Below, piece by piece: positions 7,050 to 13,970 of a DNA stretch of 15,476 bases (its first letter is position 1; each line of letters starts with the position of its first letter). The position numbers and the translations under genes were made by a program. Under the pieces are notes generated by a model, which saw nothing but the letters and a program-made list of their open reading frames with translations, searched no databases and was not told where the DNA came from. Origin of the DNA: JBFHDX01 sp041584475 (GTDB lineage Bacteria > Pseudomonadota > Alphaproteobacteria > UBA8366 > JADFVY01); NCBI GenBank assembly GCA_041584475.1, contig JBFHDX010000089.1, positions 1 to 15,476 of the forward strand. The letters are read 5' to 3'.

Positions 7050-7580
7050 ATGCCAGCACGGTTTCTGCAGCGACTCGTCCGGCCGCTCGCGGTCATCCTG
7101 TTCGTCGCCTCGTGCACGCCGATGGCATCCAGGGAGATTTACCAGGTTCCGAACGATATCGCGGGGCCGGCACCGGCGAATGCCGTCGCCGAGGTGGCCC
7201 GCCTGGTCAATGCCGAACGGGTGAAATACGGTCTCAGGCCCCTCGCGCCAAACGGACAACTGATGCGGGCGGCGCAATCGCACGCCCGCTATATGGCGGT
7301 GAAGGACTGTTACGAACATCGGTGCCCGGGCGAGCCGGCGCTGGGAGATCGGGCCCGGAAGTCGGGTTACAGCTACCGCAAGATCACCGAGAACATCCAC
7401 GCCGCACAGCTGGAACCGCAGCGCGTCGTGGCCGGCTGGATGGCGAGCCCGCCGCACCGTCGGAACATTCTCGACCCGACGGTCACCGAGATCGGTGTCG
7501 GCCACGCATACCTGCCGCAGGACGGCGGTCGATTGAACCATCATCACTACTGGGTTGCGAATTTCGCGACTCCGCTCTGA
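7050..7580 (+). CDS. CAP (SCP/PR-1) domain lipoprotein
   Basis: The 176-residue protein begins with a lipoprotein signal peptide: a basic N-terminus, the hydrophobic run LAVILF, then lipobox VASC with the lipid-bearing Cys22. Residues about 45-175 form a CAP domain. It shows NAERVKYGLRPLAPNGQL, QSHARYMA with His78, YEH with His90, ENIHAA with Glu114, GWMASPPHRRNIL with His136, and TEIGVGHA. These residues match the conserved His/Glu cluster of the family. Cys87 and Cys92 could form a disulfide. It should sit in a membrane on the periplasmic side. Bacterial CAP proteins have no single known function. The ATG has GGAG six bases upstream, and the gene stands alone 93 bases before maf, in the place where infA is usual. 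Confidence 0.9.
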   Translation: MPARFLQRLVRPLAVILFVASCTPMASREIYQVPNDIAGPAPANAVAEVARLVNAERVKYGLRPLAPNGQLMRAAQSHARYMAVKDCYEHRCPGEPALGDRARKSGYSYRKITENIHAAQLEPQRVVAGWMASPPHRRNILDPTVTEIGVGHAYLPQDGGRLNHHHYWVANFATPL

Positions 7581-7602
7581 TCCGGGCGGCGGCCGGGCTT
7601 GA

Positions 7603-7621
7603 CCGGGCGGGGCGCGCCCGG
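7603..7621. repeat. GC-rich hairpin between the CAP gene and maf
   Basis: CCGGGCG (7603-7609) pairs perfectly with CGCCCGG (7615-7621) around a five-base loop. It lies 22 bases after the CAP-gene stop. There is no T run on the plus strand, so it is at best a weak terminator or an mRNA-end structure. Confidence 0.35.
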
Positions 7622-7673
7622 CAGAAAAGGGCGGCCGCACGAAGGCGGCGAGAAACCGGCCCGGACGTCCCGC

Positions 7674-8258
7674 ATGACACGATCCAAGCGGCCACGATTG
7701 GTGCTCGCCTCGGCCTCGCCGAGGCGGCTCGAGCTGCTGGCGCAGATCGGCATCGAGCCCGATGAGATCGACCCCGCCGAGATCCCAGAAGTGCCGGTCA
7801 AACGCGAGCTGCCGGCCGACCATGCGGGACGGCTCGCCGACGAGAAGGCGCAGCTGGTGCACGGCCGCCACCCCGGCGCCGTCGTGCTGGCGGCGGATAC
7901 GGTGGTCGCCTGCGGCCGCCGGATCCTGCCCAAGGCGGAAGACGAAGCGACGGCGCGGCGCTGTCTTGCCCTGCTCTCCGGTCGGCGACACAGGGTGATC
8001 GGCGGCATCACCGTGATCGACGCCGACGGCCGCGCGCAGCGGCGGCGAGTGACGACGGTCGTCAGGTTCAAGCGGCTCGAGCCGCGCGAGATCGAAGCCT
8101 ACGTCGCGGCCGGCGAGTGGCGCGGCAAGGCGGGCGGGTACGCCATACAGGGACGCGCCGCCGTGCTCGTGCCCTGGCTGGAGGGTTCCTATTCCAACGT
8201 CGTCGGGTTGCCGCTGTTCGAGACGGCGCAGCTGCTGCGCGTCGCGGGCATCGAATGA
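7674..8258 (+). CDS. maf: Maf-family nucleoside triphosphate pyrophosphatase
   Basis: Maf proteins hydrolyse non-canonical or excess nucleoside triphosphates to monophosphates and are linked to septum inhibition. The 194-residue protein opens MTRSKRPRLVLASASPRRLE, with the phosphate-binding SASPRR motif. It has the catalytic Asp75 in AADTVV, and GKAGGYAIQG (151-160) followed by GSYSNVVGLPL. The last two stretches favour the YhdE-type (dTTP/UTP) branch over the YceF type. The ATG at 7674 gives the normal family N-terminus; the frame extends upstream only to a TTG at 7599. The stop overlaps the next gene's ATG in ATGA, so the two are co-translated. Confidence 0.94.
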   Translation: MTRSKRPRLVLASASPRRLELLAQIGIEPDEIDPAEIPEVPVKRELPADHAGRLADEKAQLVHGRHPGAVVLAADTVVACGRRILPKAEDEATARRCLALLSGRRHRVIGGITVIDADGRAQRRRVTTVVRFKRLEPREIEAYVAAGEWRGKAGGYAIQGRAAVLVPWLEGSYSNVVGLPLFETAQLLRVAGIE

Positions 8259-9637
8259 CCGGGCCTTCGAACGACCTGCTGGTCGAGGTGTCGCCCGGCG
8301 AGACGCGCGTCGCCGCCGTCGACGGGCAGGGCCGGCTCGTCGAGCTGGAAGTCGAGCGGATGGGCGACGAGCCCGCGGTCGGCGCGATTCATCTCGGTCG
8401 CGTCGTCCGGGTCGAGAAGGGCATGGGGGCGGCGTTCGTCGATATCGGACAGCCGCAGCCGGGATTCCTCGGCAAGATGCGCGACGTCACCGAAGGCGAG
8501 GCGGTGATCGTGCAGGTGCTTCGGCCGGCCGGCGGCGGCAAGGGCTCCGTGCTGACGGCGACACCGGTACTCGCGGGACGGTACGCGTCGTTGGACGCGT
8601 TAAGGCCCGGCATCCACTGGCCCCGGCGGTGGCACGGCGACAAATCGGACCTTCAGGCGACACTGCAGGCCATGGTGCCGGACGGGCTCGGCGTCGCGCC
8701 GCGGCCGCTGGCCGGCGCGGCGGACTCGAATGCGCTGCGTGCCGAGATCGACCGCCTGGCACAGGTCTGGGAGGACGTCCGCGGTCGGGCGGCTGCCGCC
8801 AGCGCACCGGCCGAACTCCTGGCGGCGCCGCGGCTGATCGAGCGCGTGCTGTGCGGCGCGACGGGTCGCGTAGTCGTCGACGAACCGCGTACGTTCTCGC
8901 ACATGCAGGCCGCGGCGAAGCGCTCGATGCCTGACGTGGTCGGCCGGCTCGAGCTGTGGCGCGGCGACAGGCCGCTCTTCGAGGAGACGGAGATCGCAGT
9001 GCAGATCGAGGCGGCCCTGGCGCCCGAAGTGGCGCTTGCCGGCGGTGCGAACCTGGTGATCGACGAGACGGAGGCGCTGACGGCAATCGACGTCAACATG
9101 GGGGCGGGCGGCGGTCGTCTGCCGGCCGAGGCAGCAATTCTCAGGACCAACCGGGCGGCGGCGACGGAGATCGCGCGGCAGATCCGGCTGCGCAATATCG
9201 GTGGCCTCATCGTCATCGACTTCATCTCGATGCGCAGTCGCGGTAACCGCCGCGCCATCGTCGACGCGATGCGGCGGGCGATGCGCGACGATCCGGTGCG
9301 CCACGATGTGCTCGGCCTGACGGCGGCGGGGCTCGTCGAGATCACGCGGCAGCGGTCGGGGCGCCCGCTCGCCGCCCTGTTCACGTGCGCGCGGCGGCGA
9401 AGCCCCGACGCGCTGCCCGCCGCGGTCGCGTGCGAGGCTCTGCGCGCCGCGATACGCCATGGCGGCACCGGCAAGCCGGTGCTGATCGCGGATGGCGAAG
9501 TGATCGCGGTGCTGCAGGGGCCGCTCCGACCGGCACTCGACGAGACCTCCCGGCGCCTGGGCAGGCCGCTCGAACTGCGGGCCGAAGCGGGAAGAGCCGG
9601 GTTCGAGATCGTCGCGAGTGCGAGGACCGATGGCTGA
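8255..9637 (+). CDS. RNase E/G family ribonuclease, short form without the zinc-link motif
   Basis: The 460-residue protein has an S1-like region at about 40-100 (AVGAIHLGRVVRVEKGMGAA, then FVDIG) and an RNase-H-like catalytic core. The two metal-binding aspartates are in LTAIDVN (Asp279) and LIVIDFI (Asp322), matching Asp303 and Asp346 of E. coli RNase E. After TRQR the family normally has the zinc-link CPxC, but here the sequence is SGRPLAALFTCARRRSPDAL with a single Cys378. The next cysteine is Cys393, so no CxxC exists. The long C-terminal scaffold of RNase E is absent. It probably cleaves single-stranded RNA, perhaps with altered oligomerisation. It overlaps maf by four bases and yacG by eight, giving a three-gene coupled operon. 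Confidence 0.9.
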   Translation: MTGPSNDLLVEVSPGETRVAAVDGQGRLVELEVERMGDEPAVGAIHLGRVVRVEKGMGAAFVDIGQPQPGFLGKMRDVTEGEAVIVQVLRPAGGGKGSVLTATPVLAGRYASLDALRPGIHWPRRWHGDKSDLQATLQAMVPDGLGVAPRPLAGAADSNALRAEIDRLAQVWEDVRGRAAAASAPAELLAAPRLIERVLCGATGRVVVDEPRTFSHMQAAAKRSMPDVVGRLELWRGDRPLFEETEIAVQIEAALAPEVALAGGANLVIDETEALTAIDVNMGAGGGRLPAEAAILRTNRAAATEIARQIRLRNIGGLIVIDFISMRSRGNRRAIVDAMRRAMRDDPVRHDVLGLTAAGLVEITRQRSGRPLAALFTCARRRSPDALPAAVACEALRAAIRHGGTGKPVLIADGEVIAVLQGPLRPALDETSRRLGRPLELRAEAGRAGFEIVASARTDG

Positions 9638-9824
9638 GCGAAGGGGTACGCGGCGGCGCAGATGCCCTATCTGCGGCAACCCGGCCAGCCCGAAATACCG
9701 GCCGTTCTGTTCGCGGCGCTGCGCCGATGTCGACCTGTCGCGCTGGCTCGGAGGCGTCTACCGGCTGCCCACGGAAGAGCCCGCCGGCACGAACGGCGAG
9801 GCGCAGGCCGACGACGAGGACTGA
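9630..9824 (+). CDS. yacG: DNA gyrase inhibitor / zinc-binding protein YacG
   Basis: The 64-residue protein has the YacG zinc finger, CPICG (Cys12, Cys15) followed by CSRRC (Cys27, Cys31), then ADVDLSRWLGGVYRLP, and an acidic tail ending DDED. E. coli YacG binds GyrB and inhibits gyrase. The ATG at 9630 overlaps the upstream ribonuclease gene by eight bases, with AGGA just before it. A GTG at 9618 would add four residues. The gene next to tRNA-Phe is typical of alphaproteobacteria, to my recollection. Confidence 0.94.
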   Translation: MAERRGTRRRRCPICGNPASPKYRPFCSRRCADVDLSRWLGGVYRLPTEEPAGTNGEAQADDED

Positions 9825-9851
9825 TCGCCGGAGCCGTCCTCGCAGAGGCGC

Positions 9852-9880
9852 TGGACAGTGCCGGCCGATTTGATTATTTA
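9852..9880 (+). promoter_or_regulatory. Promoter of tRNA-Phe
   Basis: TGGACA (9852-9857) matches the -35 consensus at five of six positions and is followed after exactly 17 bases by TATTTA (9875-9880). Transcription would start near 9887, 22 bases before the mature tRNA. A perfect small hairpin, CGTCGC with GCGACG (9887-9892 and 9897-9902), would form in the 5' leader removed by RNase P. Confidence 0.6.
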
Positions 9881-9908
9881 GGCGTTCGTCGCACTCGCGA
9901 CGCCCGGT

Positions 9909-9984
<76 letters not shown>

Positions 9985-10000
9985 TTTTTTCTTCTCTTTT
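9985..10000 (+). terminator. T-rich terminator after tRNA-Phe
   Basis: Six T residues follow the CCA directly, and then CTTCTCTTTT. The tRNA fold itself would be the upstream structure, so transcription probably ends here. Confidence 0.6.
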
Positions 10001-10040
10001 GCTTCGAGCGCGTTCGTTTGCAAGCGCGCCGAAAGGCCTG

Positions 10041-10067
10041 GGCCGGGGCGGTTGACCGCGCCCGGCC
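10041..10067. terminator. Strong GC hairpin between convergent units
   Basis: GGCCGGG (10041-10047) pairs with CCCGGCC (10061-10067). The stem continues inward through CGGT and ACCG with one bulge and a tiny loop. It lies between tRNA-Phe and the oppositely oriented cytochrome b gene, so it can end transcripts from either side. It lacks a long T run. Confidence 0.5.
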
Positions 10068-10078
10068 CGGTGTCGCGC

Positions 10079-10105
10079 GGCCCGCCGGAATGGGTAGGGC
10101 GGGCC
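10079..10105 (-). terminator. Inverted repeat at the end of the cytochrome operon
   Basis: GGCCCGCC (10079-10086) and GGCGGGCC (10098-10105) are perfect reverse complements with an 11-base loop. The right arm touches the last base of the cytochrome b stop codon. With the hairpin at 10041-10067 it probably ends or protects the minus-strand mRNA. Confidence 0.5.
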
Positions 10106-10710
10106 TAGCTGGTCTCGAGTTCCTCGTAGCCGGTGATCATCGCCCTGATGTGCGACATCGGCGTGTGGCCGGTGGTCGTAAGATAGACATGGATCACGAA
10201 GAAGACGAGCATGAGGAACGCGGCCGCCGTGTGCGCGAAGGCGACGCCCGCGAGGCTGAGCCCGTCGAGCCCGACCGCCGGCCACGCCGAATAGTAGAGA
10301 TACAGCAGCCCGCTGATCAGGATCACCGGATAGGCGACCAGCCTGACGATCAGGTAGGCCAGGCGCTGCAGCGGGTTCTGCCCGCTGGGCGTGGCACGCC
10401 GGAACGGATGCGGCGCGTCGCCGAAGATGCCGGTGACGTTATAGCGGAGCATCGCCGGCAGCTTGTGGGCCAGGGGCACATAGCGGCGCCATTCGCCACT
10501 GACGATGTTCCAGAAGAACGCGAACAGCCACAGACCGATCAGGAGCCAGGCGGTGGTGGTATGCGTCTCCTGTGCGGTCTCGTATCCAAGCAGACCATAG
10601 CTTCCGTGAATCTCGAAGCCGGTGACCGCGAGCGTCGCGATCAGCGCCGCCTGCAACCAGTGCCGGAGCCGTTCGAAGCGTTTGAAGACATAGACTCTCT
10701 CGGCATTCAT
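10105..10710 (-). CDS. b-type cytochrome, membrane partner of the octaheme cytochrome
   Basis: The 201-residue protein has four predicted membrane helices and resembles the cytochrome b561 / Ni-Fe-hydrogenase cytochrome b family. Likely heme-b ligands are His17 in RLRHW, His50 in ETHTTTAW, His160 in FAHTAAAF and His174 in VIHVYL. The last stretch, HTAAAFLMLVFFVIHVYL, is the characteristic fourth helix. Such proteins pass electrons between quinone and a periplasmic partner. Its ATG overlaps the octaheme gene's stop in ATGA, which strongly implies a complex or shared pathway. It has no signal peptide beyond its first helix. The direction of electron flow cannot be told from sequence. Confidence 0.88.
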   Translation of the reverse strand: MNAERVYVFKRFERLRHWLQAALIATLAVTGFEIHGSYGLLGYETAQETHTTTAWLLIGLWLFAFFWNIVSGEWRRYVPLAHKLPAMLRYNVTGIFGDAPHPFRRATPSGQNPLQRLAYLIVRLVAYPVILISGLLYLYYSAWPAVGLDGLSLAGVAFAHTAAAFLMLVFFVIHVYLTTTGHTPMSHIRAMITGYEELETS

Positions 10711-12326
10711 GGTTCGGCACTCCTTCTTCTTCTGCGAGCGACATAACGCAGACCGCCGTGGCCGAGCGCCCCGACCAGCGCGAGCAGCGCGGCCGTCCAG
10801 CCGAGCGTATCGAGCCAGGCGGTGCGGTCACGCCCCGGGATGTAGACGCCGGCGATGGCCTGCAGGCGACCGTTCCTGGTATGGCACTCGGCGCAGGCAA
10901 CCGCATCTTCCTTCGGCGCGACCATGTGGGTGACGGGCCGCGCCATCTCGGTTTCGACGAAGCCCATCTCGCCGCTGTAGGTGGCACCGACGGCGGCCAT
11001 GCCGGCGGTCAGCGCCCGGTCCCAGTCGTAGTTCCGCCAGTAGGCGGCGTCGTCCTTGCCGAACAGGTGAATCACGGCAAGCGTCCGGAGGCCCTTGTCG
11101 TAGGGCTGCTTGCCGCGCATCACCTTGAACGGCCAGATCCGCGAGTTGGGGTCGTCGGGGCCGCCGCCATATCTGGTGATCTCGAGCAGCTCGGTCCCGT
11201 CGATGGTGTCGCCGAGCAGCGTGTACTCGACCGTGCCGTCGGACCAACGGTATTCGGGTATCACGTGCTCGGCCCAGCGGAAATCGCCCTTCATGCCGGA
11301 ATAGACCTCGAGCCCGTGTTCGTTCAGCACCTTCAATGGCTTACCGTTCTCGCCGCGCCGGCCTGCCGTCGACCAGTCCCACCAGACCTTGGTGTCGTAG
11401 CCGCCGCGCGCGAAGGCCGGTACGTGGCAGGTCTGACAAGCGATCCTGTCGGTGTGCTCGTTCAGCTTTTCGTTGCTTGTCGCCGGGTGAGGTTCGCGGC
11501 CGTGGCACGACTCGCAGCTCGTCCCGCTGCCGTCGAGAGGTCGTGGCACGCCGTCATCGCCGACATTGATCGCCGTCGTCGCATGACCATCGCCCTGGGC
11601 GGCGTGGGCAGCGCCCTTGTGACATTCCGAACACGTGAAATTCAGGCGATCGGGGCTCATGTGGACATCGAGGTAGCGTCCCGGCTTGGTCATCGAGAGA
11701 TCGAGGTCGCCACGCTTGATTGCGTTTCCGCCGCCGCCCAGGAAGTGACACGTGCCGCAATTCCGTCGGCTGGGTGGGCCGACGTTCTGCGCCACTTTGG
11801 CGAGGTCTGGCGGCTCGATGAACCGACCACTGCCGGCGGGCCATTCGGTCCGCTGGTATGCCGGATGACCTGCACCGGCGGGGAATTTGCGGTAGTCGCC
11901 GGTCGTATCGTGGCACACGAGGCAGTCGACGTTTTCCTCACTGGTGAAATCGAACGAGCCGTCCTTCCAGCCATAGCCGATGTGGCAGCTGGTGCAGCGG
12001 GGCTCGTTGGACACGATCGAACCGCAGAAATTATTGATGATGTTCCGCTTGCCAAGCTGTCGGCCGGTCGCCGGATTGACCTCAATCCACGTCCAGTGCC
12101 TCGTCTTGTGCAGCTGTTTGCTTGCCTCGGTGTGACACAGCAGGCATGCGACAGTGACTTCGGATCCCGAACCGAAGGGGCCCTGGAGTTCCTCGAACTG
12201 GCTATGATCCACCTTCGGGTTCCCGGCCGCGGCCCCGGCGGCGCCCGTTCCAATCGCGAGCGACAGTGCAAGAGCCGTCAGCGCAGTCACCAAATGGCGG
12301 AAACGTGTTGCGCTTGAGGTATCCAT
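10707..12326 (-). CDS. Membrane-anchored octaheme cytochrome c, tetrathionate reductase (OTR) family
   Basis: The 539-residue protein starts with a Sec signal peptide (hydrophobic 11-30, then AGAAAG) and carries exactly eight CXXCH heme sites, at Cys61, Cys111, Cys135, Cys190, Cys232, Cys271, Cys297 and Cys478. Spacing and length fit the octaheme OTR family. The Shewanella member reduces tetrathionate, nitrite and hydroxylamine in vitro, and its natural role is unsettled. Near the C-terminus a hydrophobic helix (about 508-524) is followed by RYVARRRRR, so the protein should be anchored with its heme part in the periplasm. AAGGAG lies seven bases before the ATG. The downstream cytochrome b overlaps by four bases, and a DUF302 gene lies 54 bases upstream. 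Tetrathionate, sulfite, nitrite or hydroxylamine are possible substrates. Confidence 0.9.
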   Translation of the reverse strand: MDTSSATRFRHLVTALTALALSLAIGTGAAGAAAGNPKVDHSQFEELQGPFGSGSEVTVACLLCHTEASKQLHKTRHWTWIEVNPATGRQLGKRNIINNFCGSIVSNEPRCTSCHIGYGWKDGSFDFTSEENVDCLVCHDTTGDYRKFPAGAGHPAYQRTEWPAGSGRFIEPPDLAKVAQNVGPPSRRNCGTCHFLGGGGNAIKRGDLDLSMTKPGRYLDVHMSPDRLNFTCSECHKGAAHAAQGDGHATTAINVGDDGVPRPLDGSGTSCESCHGREPHPATSNEKLNEHTDRIACQTCHVPAFARGGYDTKVWWDWSTAGRRGENGKPLKVLNEHGLEVYSGMKGDFRWAEHVIPEYRWSDGTVEYTLLGDTIDGTELLEITRYGGGPDDPNSRIWPFKVMRGKQPYDKGLRTLAVIHLFGKDDAAYWRNYDWDRALTAGMAAVGATYSGEMGFVETEMARPVTHMVAPKEDAVACAECHTRNGRLQAIAGVYIPGRDRTAWLDTLGWTAALLALVGALGHGGLRYVARRRRRSAEP

Positions 12327-12380
12327 TGTTCCGCTCCTTGGGTCTTGCCTTTCTTCGCGGGCCGGCAGGATCGCCCGAGG

Positions 12381-12923
12381 CTAGCAGCCGCCGAGATCCC
12401 GCAGCCCGCCCTCGCCGGAGCCGCCCTCCGCGTTCCTGTGGACCAGCGGGGGCGCCGGCGTCGACGGATCGAAGGTGATGAATTTCTGCTGATCGTCGGA
12501 AACCTGCCGCATGACCGAGGCGACCGTGGGCCCGAACAGCTGGCCCATCAGGGCCGTGTTCATAAGGCCGATATAGACCTTGCCGTCGGCCTTCTCGTAG
12601 ACCGTGATGGTGCACGGCATGAGGATCGAGAGAATGCGCGTCCTGTCATCCTTCAGGATCGGCTTCGAATAGTCCGGTTTGCACGCCTCGACAAGCAACA
12701 CGTTCGGCACCGTCGCGCCGAGCCGGCGGATCGTGTTCGACGGGCTCCGCAGGCCGGAGAGATCCCATCCGACCTCCTGTATGTTGGCCTGGATGCGCGC
12801 TGCGGTCTCCTCGACTCCGAACGGGCTCGGATACTCCTGAACCATCAGCGAGCCGCCGACCTGCCAGGCCAGCACAGCCGCCACGAGGATGCCGACGAAG
12901 AACCCTGCAACAGCCTTCATCAT
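12381..12923 (-). CDS. DUF302 domain protein, membrane-anchored
   Basis: The 180-residue protein has an N-terminal hydrophobic helix (about 4-27) with no clear cleavage site, then a DUF302 domain at about 30-152. Family marks are VEACKPDYSKPIL with Cys81, SILMPCTITVYEKADGKVYI with Cys104, and GQLFGPTVASVM. After the domain comes a low-complexity Gly-rich tail whose last residue is Cys180. DUF302 proteins recur next to sulfur-metabolism and cytochrome genes, but their chemistry is unknown; Cys81 and Cys104 could bind a thiol, persulfide or metal. It is the first gene of the minus-strand operon, with its own promoter. GGGAG lies eight bases before ATG 12923; ATG 12920 is an equal alternative. 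Confidence 0.85.
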   Translation of the reverse strand: MMKAVAGFFVGILVAAVLAWQVGGSLMVQEYPSPFGVEETAARIQANIQEVGWDLSGLRSPSNTIRRLGATVPNVLLVEACKPDYSKPILKDDRTRILSILMPCTITVYEKADGKVYIGLMNTALMGQLFGPTVASVMRQVSDDQQKFITFDPSTPAPPLVHRNAEGGSGEGGLRDLGGC

Positions 12924-12956
12924 GACGGGTACTCCCTGCTTGGGATTTTACCCAGG

Positions 12957-12982
12957 CTATATATGAGAAATCACTAATATAG
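12957..12982. promoter_or_regulatory. Imperfect dyad over the DUF302-operon promoter, candidate operator
   Basis: CTATAT (12957-12962) and ATATAG (12977-12982) are exact reverse complements. Within the 26-base span, nine of thirteen position pairs are symmetric. The dyad covers the -10, the spacer and two bases of the -35 of the minus-strand promoter, so a bound dimer would block RNA polymerase. A+T-rich dyads of this size are used by ArsR/SmtB-type repressors, including sulfur-responsive ones, but no regulator gene is in the window. Confidence 0.45.
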
Positions 12983-12986
12983 TCAA
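12958..12986 (-). promoter_or_regulatory. Sigma-70-type promoter of the DUF302/octaheme/cytochrome b operon
   Basis: On the minus strand TTGACT (12986 to 12981) is followed after exactly 17 bases by TATATA (12963 to 12958). Both hexamers and the spacing are close to consensus. Transcription would start near 12951, giving a leader of about 28 bases before the ATG at 12923. It is one of the best promoter matches in the window and sits in an unusually A+T-rich patch. Confidence 0.7.
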
Positions 12987-12994
12987 GTAAATTA

Positions 12995-13022
12995 TTGAAA
13001 TTAAATAAATTCCGACTATTCT
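12995..13022 (+). promoter_or_regulatory. Candidate promoter for the TlpA-like gene
   Basis: TTGAAA (12995-13000) is followed after 16 bases by TATTCT (13017-13022). A start near 13029 would leave about 59 bases before the ATG at 13088. It diverges from the DUF302 promoter nine bases away, so one regulator could affect both. Confidence 0.4.
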
Positions 13023-13087
13023 GGTTATGTATTCGCGGCACCGGTTCAGGCCTTTGAAAACGCTTACATAAGAGGGGAACCAGCATC

Positions 13088-13969
13088 ATGGAATCGGCCG
13101 AATCGGGGCACTGGGTGCGACAATTTTTCACTGTTCCCGCAGTCGTCCTGGGCCTGTTGACAACCGCCTGGACCCAGCCGTCGCCGGCACAGGAAGCCGT
13201 TACGCGCCCGCCCCACCTCGACGCGGCCGGACACGCGGCCTATCAGGATTTCCTGCGGAGCCGCCATCATCGCGCCTTCGCCATCGCCCCGGGGGGCCGC
13301 TGGGCATGGGTTTCCGACCTGCCGGATCCCGACGTCGCCGAGTCGGAGGCGATCCGTGCCTGTTCACGTTACACGGACCAGCGCTGTACGATATTCGCGA
13401 TCGACGATCAGGTGGTCTTCGACCAGGAGGCCTGGGCAGCGTCCTGGAGCCCCTATCTCGGGGCGGCGGAAGCGCTTCGGCAGCCGCTCGGAACCGGCAC
13501 GGGCATGTGGTTTCCAGATCTCGCCCTCGGCGACCCGGACGGCGCCCCGGTCACATTGTCAGCGTTCCGCGGCAAGGTCGTTTTCCTGCATGTCTGGGGC
13601 AGCTGGTGCTCGCCGTGCCAGACCGAGTTTCCGGAGCTGCAGACCCTGTACGACTCGCTGAGAGACGATCCGGACACCGCCTTCGTCTTCGTGCAGGCGC
13701 GCGAGGCGATCGCGCGCTCGCGGGCATGGGCGCGCCAGCGCGGCCTGACCGTGCCGCTATATGATTCCGGTGCTCAGGGCCCGTCCGATCATGTGTTCCG
13801 CAGGGCAGACGGAGGCCGTATCGAGGATCGCGTGCTGGCGCCGTTGTTCCCGGCGACCTACGTTCTCGACAAGAACGGCATCATCCTGTTCGTGCATACC
13901 GGCCCGTCGAGTCACTGGCGGCAATACGCGCCGCTTCTGCGCCACGCTGCGAGCCATTCGGCAAATTAG
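13088..13969 (+). CDS. Exported TlpA/ResA-like thioredoxin with an extra N-terminal domain
   Basis: The 293-residue protein has a signal peptide (hydrophobic about 13-28, cleavage near SPAQ). The C-terminal half, about 138-290, is a TlpA/AhpC-type thioredoxin fold. It has FPDLALGDPDGAPVTLSAF, FLHVWGSWCSPC with active-site Cys174 and Cys177, the cis-Pro loop FPATYVLD with Pro255, and KNGIILF. Residues 50-112 form a separate module, RAFAIAPGGRWAWVSD then AIRACSRYTDQRCTIFAIDD, like small domains seen in other alphaproteobacterial exported proteins, with possible disulfide Cys92-Cys100. TlpA-type proteins reduce periplasmic disulfides, often for heme or copper-site assembly. It diverges from the octaheme operon, so serving the CXXCH thiols is a reasonable inference. 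GAGGGG lies ten bases before the ATG. Confidence 0.88.
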   Translation: MESAESGHWVRQFFTVPAVVLGLLTTAWTQPSPAQEAVTRPPHLDAAGHAAYQDFLRSRHHRAFAIAPGGRWAWVSDLPDPDVAESEAIRACSRYTDQRCTIFAIDDQVVFDQEAWAASWSPYLGAAEALRQPLGTGTGMWFPDLALGDPDGAPVTLSAFRGKVVFLHVWGSWCSPCQTEFPELQTLYDSLRDDPDTAFVFVQAREAIARSRAWARQRGLTVPLYDSGAQGPSDHVFRRADGGRIEDRVLAPLFPATYVLDKNGIILFVHTGPSSHWRQYAPLLRHAASHSAN

Positions 13970-13970
13970 G

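Noticed and set aside
10758..12317. 519-codon plus-strand open frame opposite the octaheme cytochrome
   Set aside because: The minus strand has eight CXXCH sites, a signal peptide and a ribosome site. The plus-strand frame has none of these.
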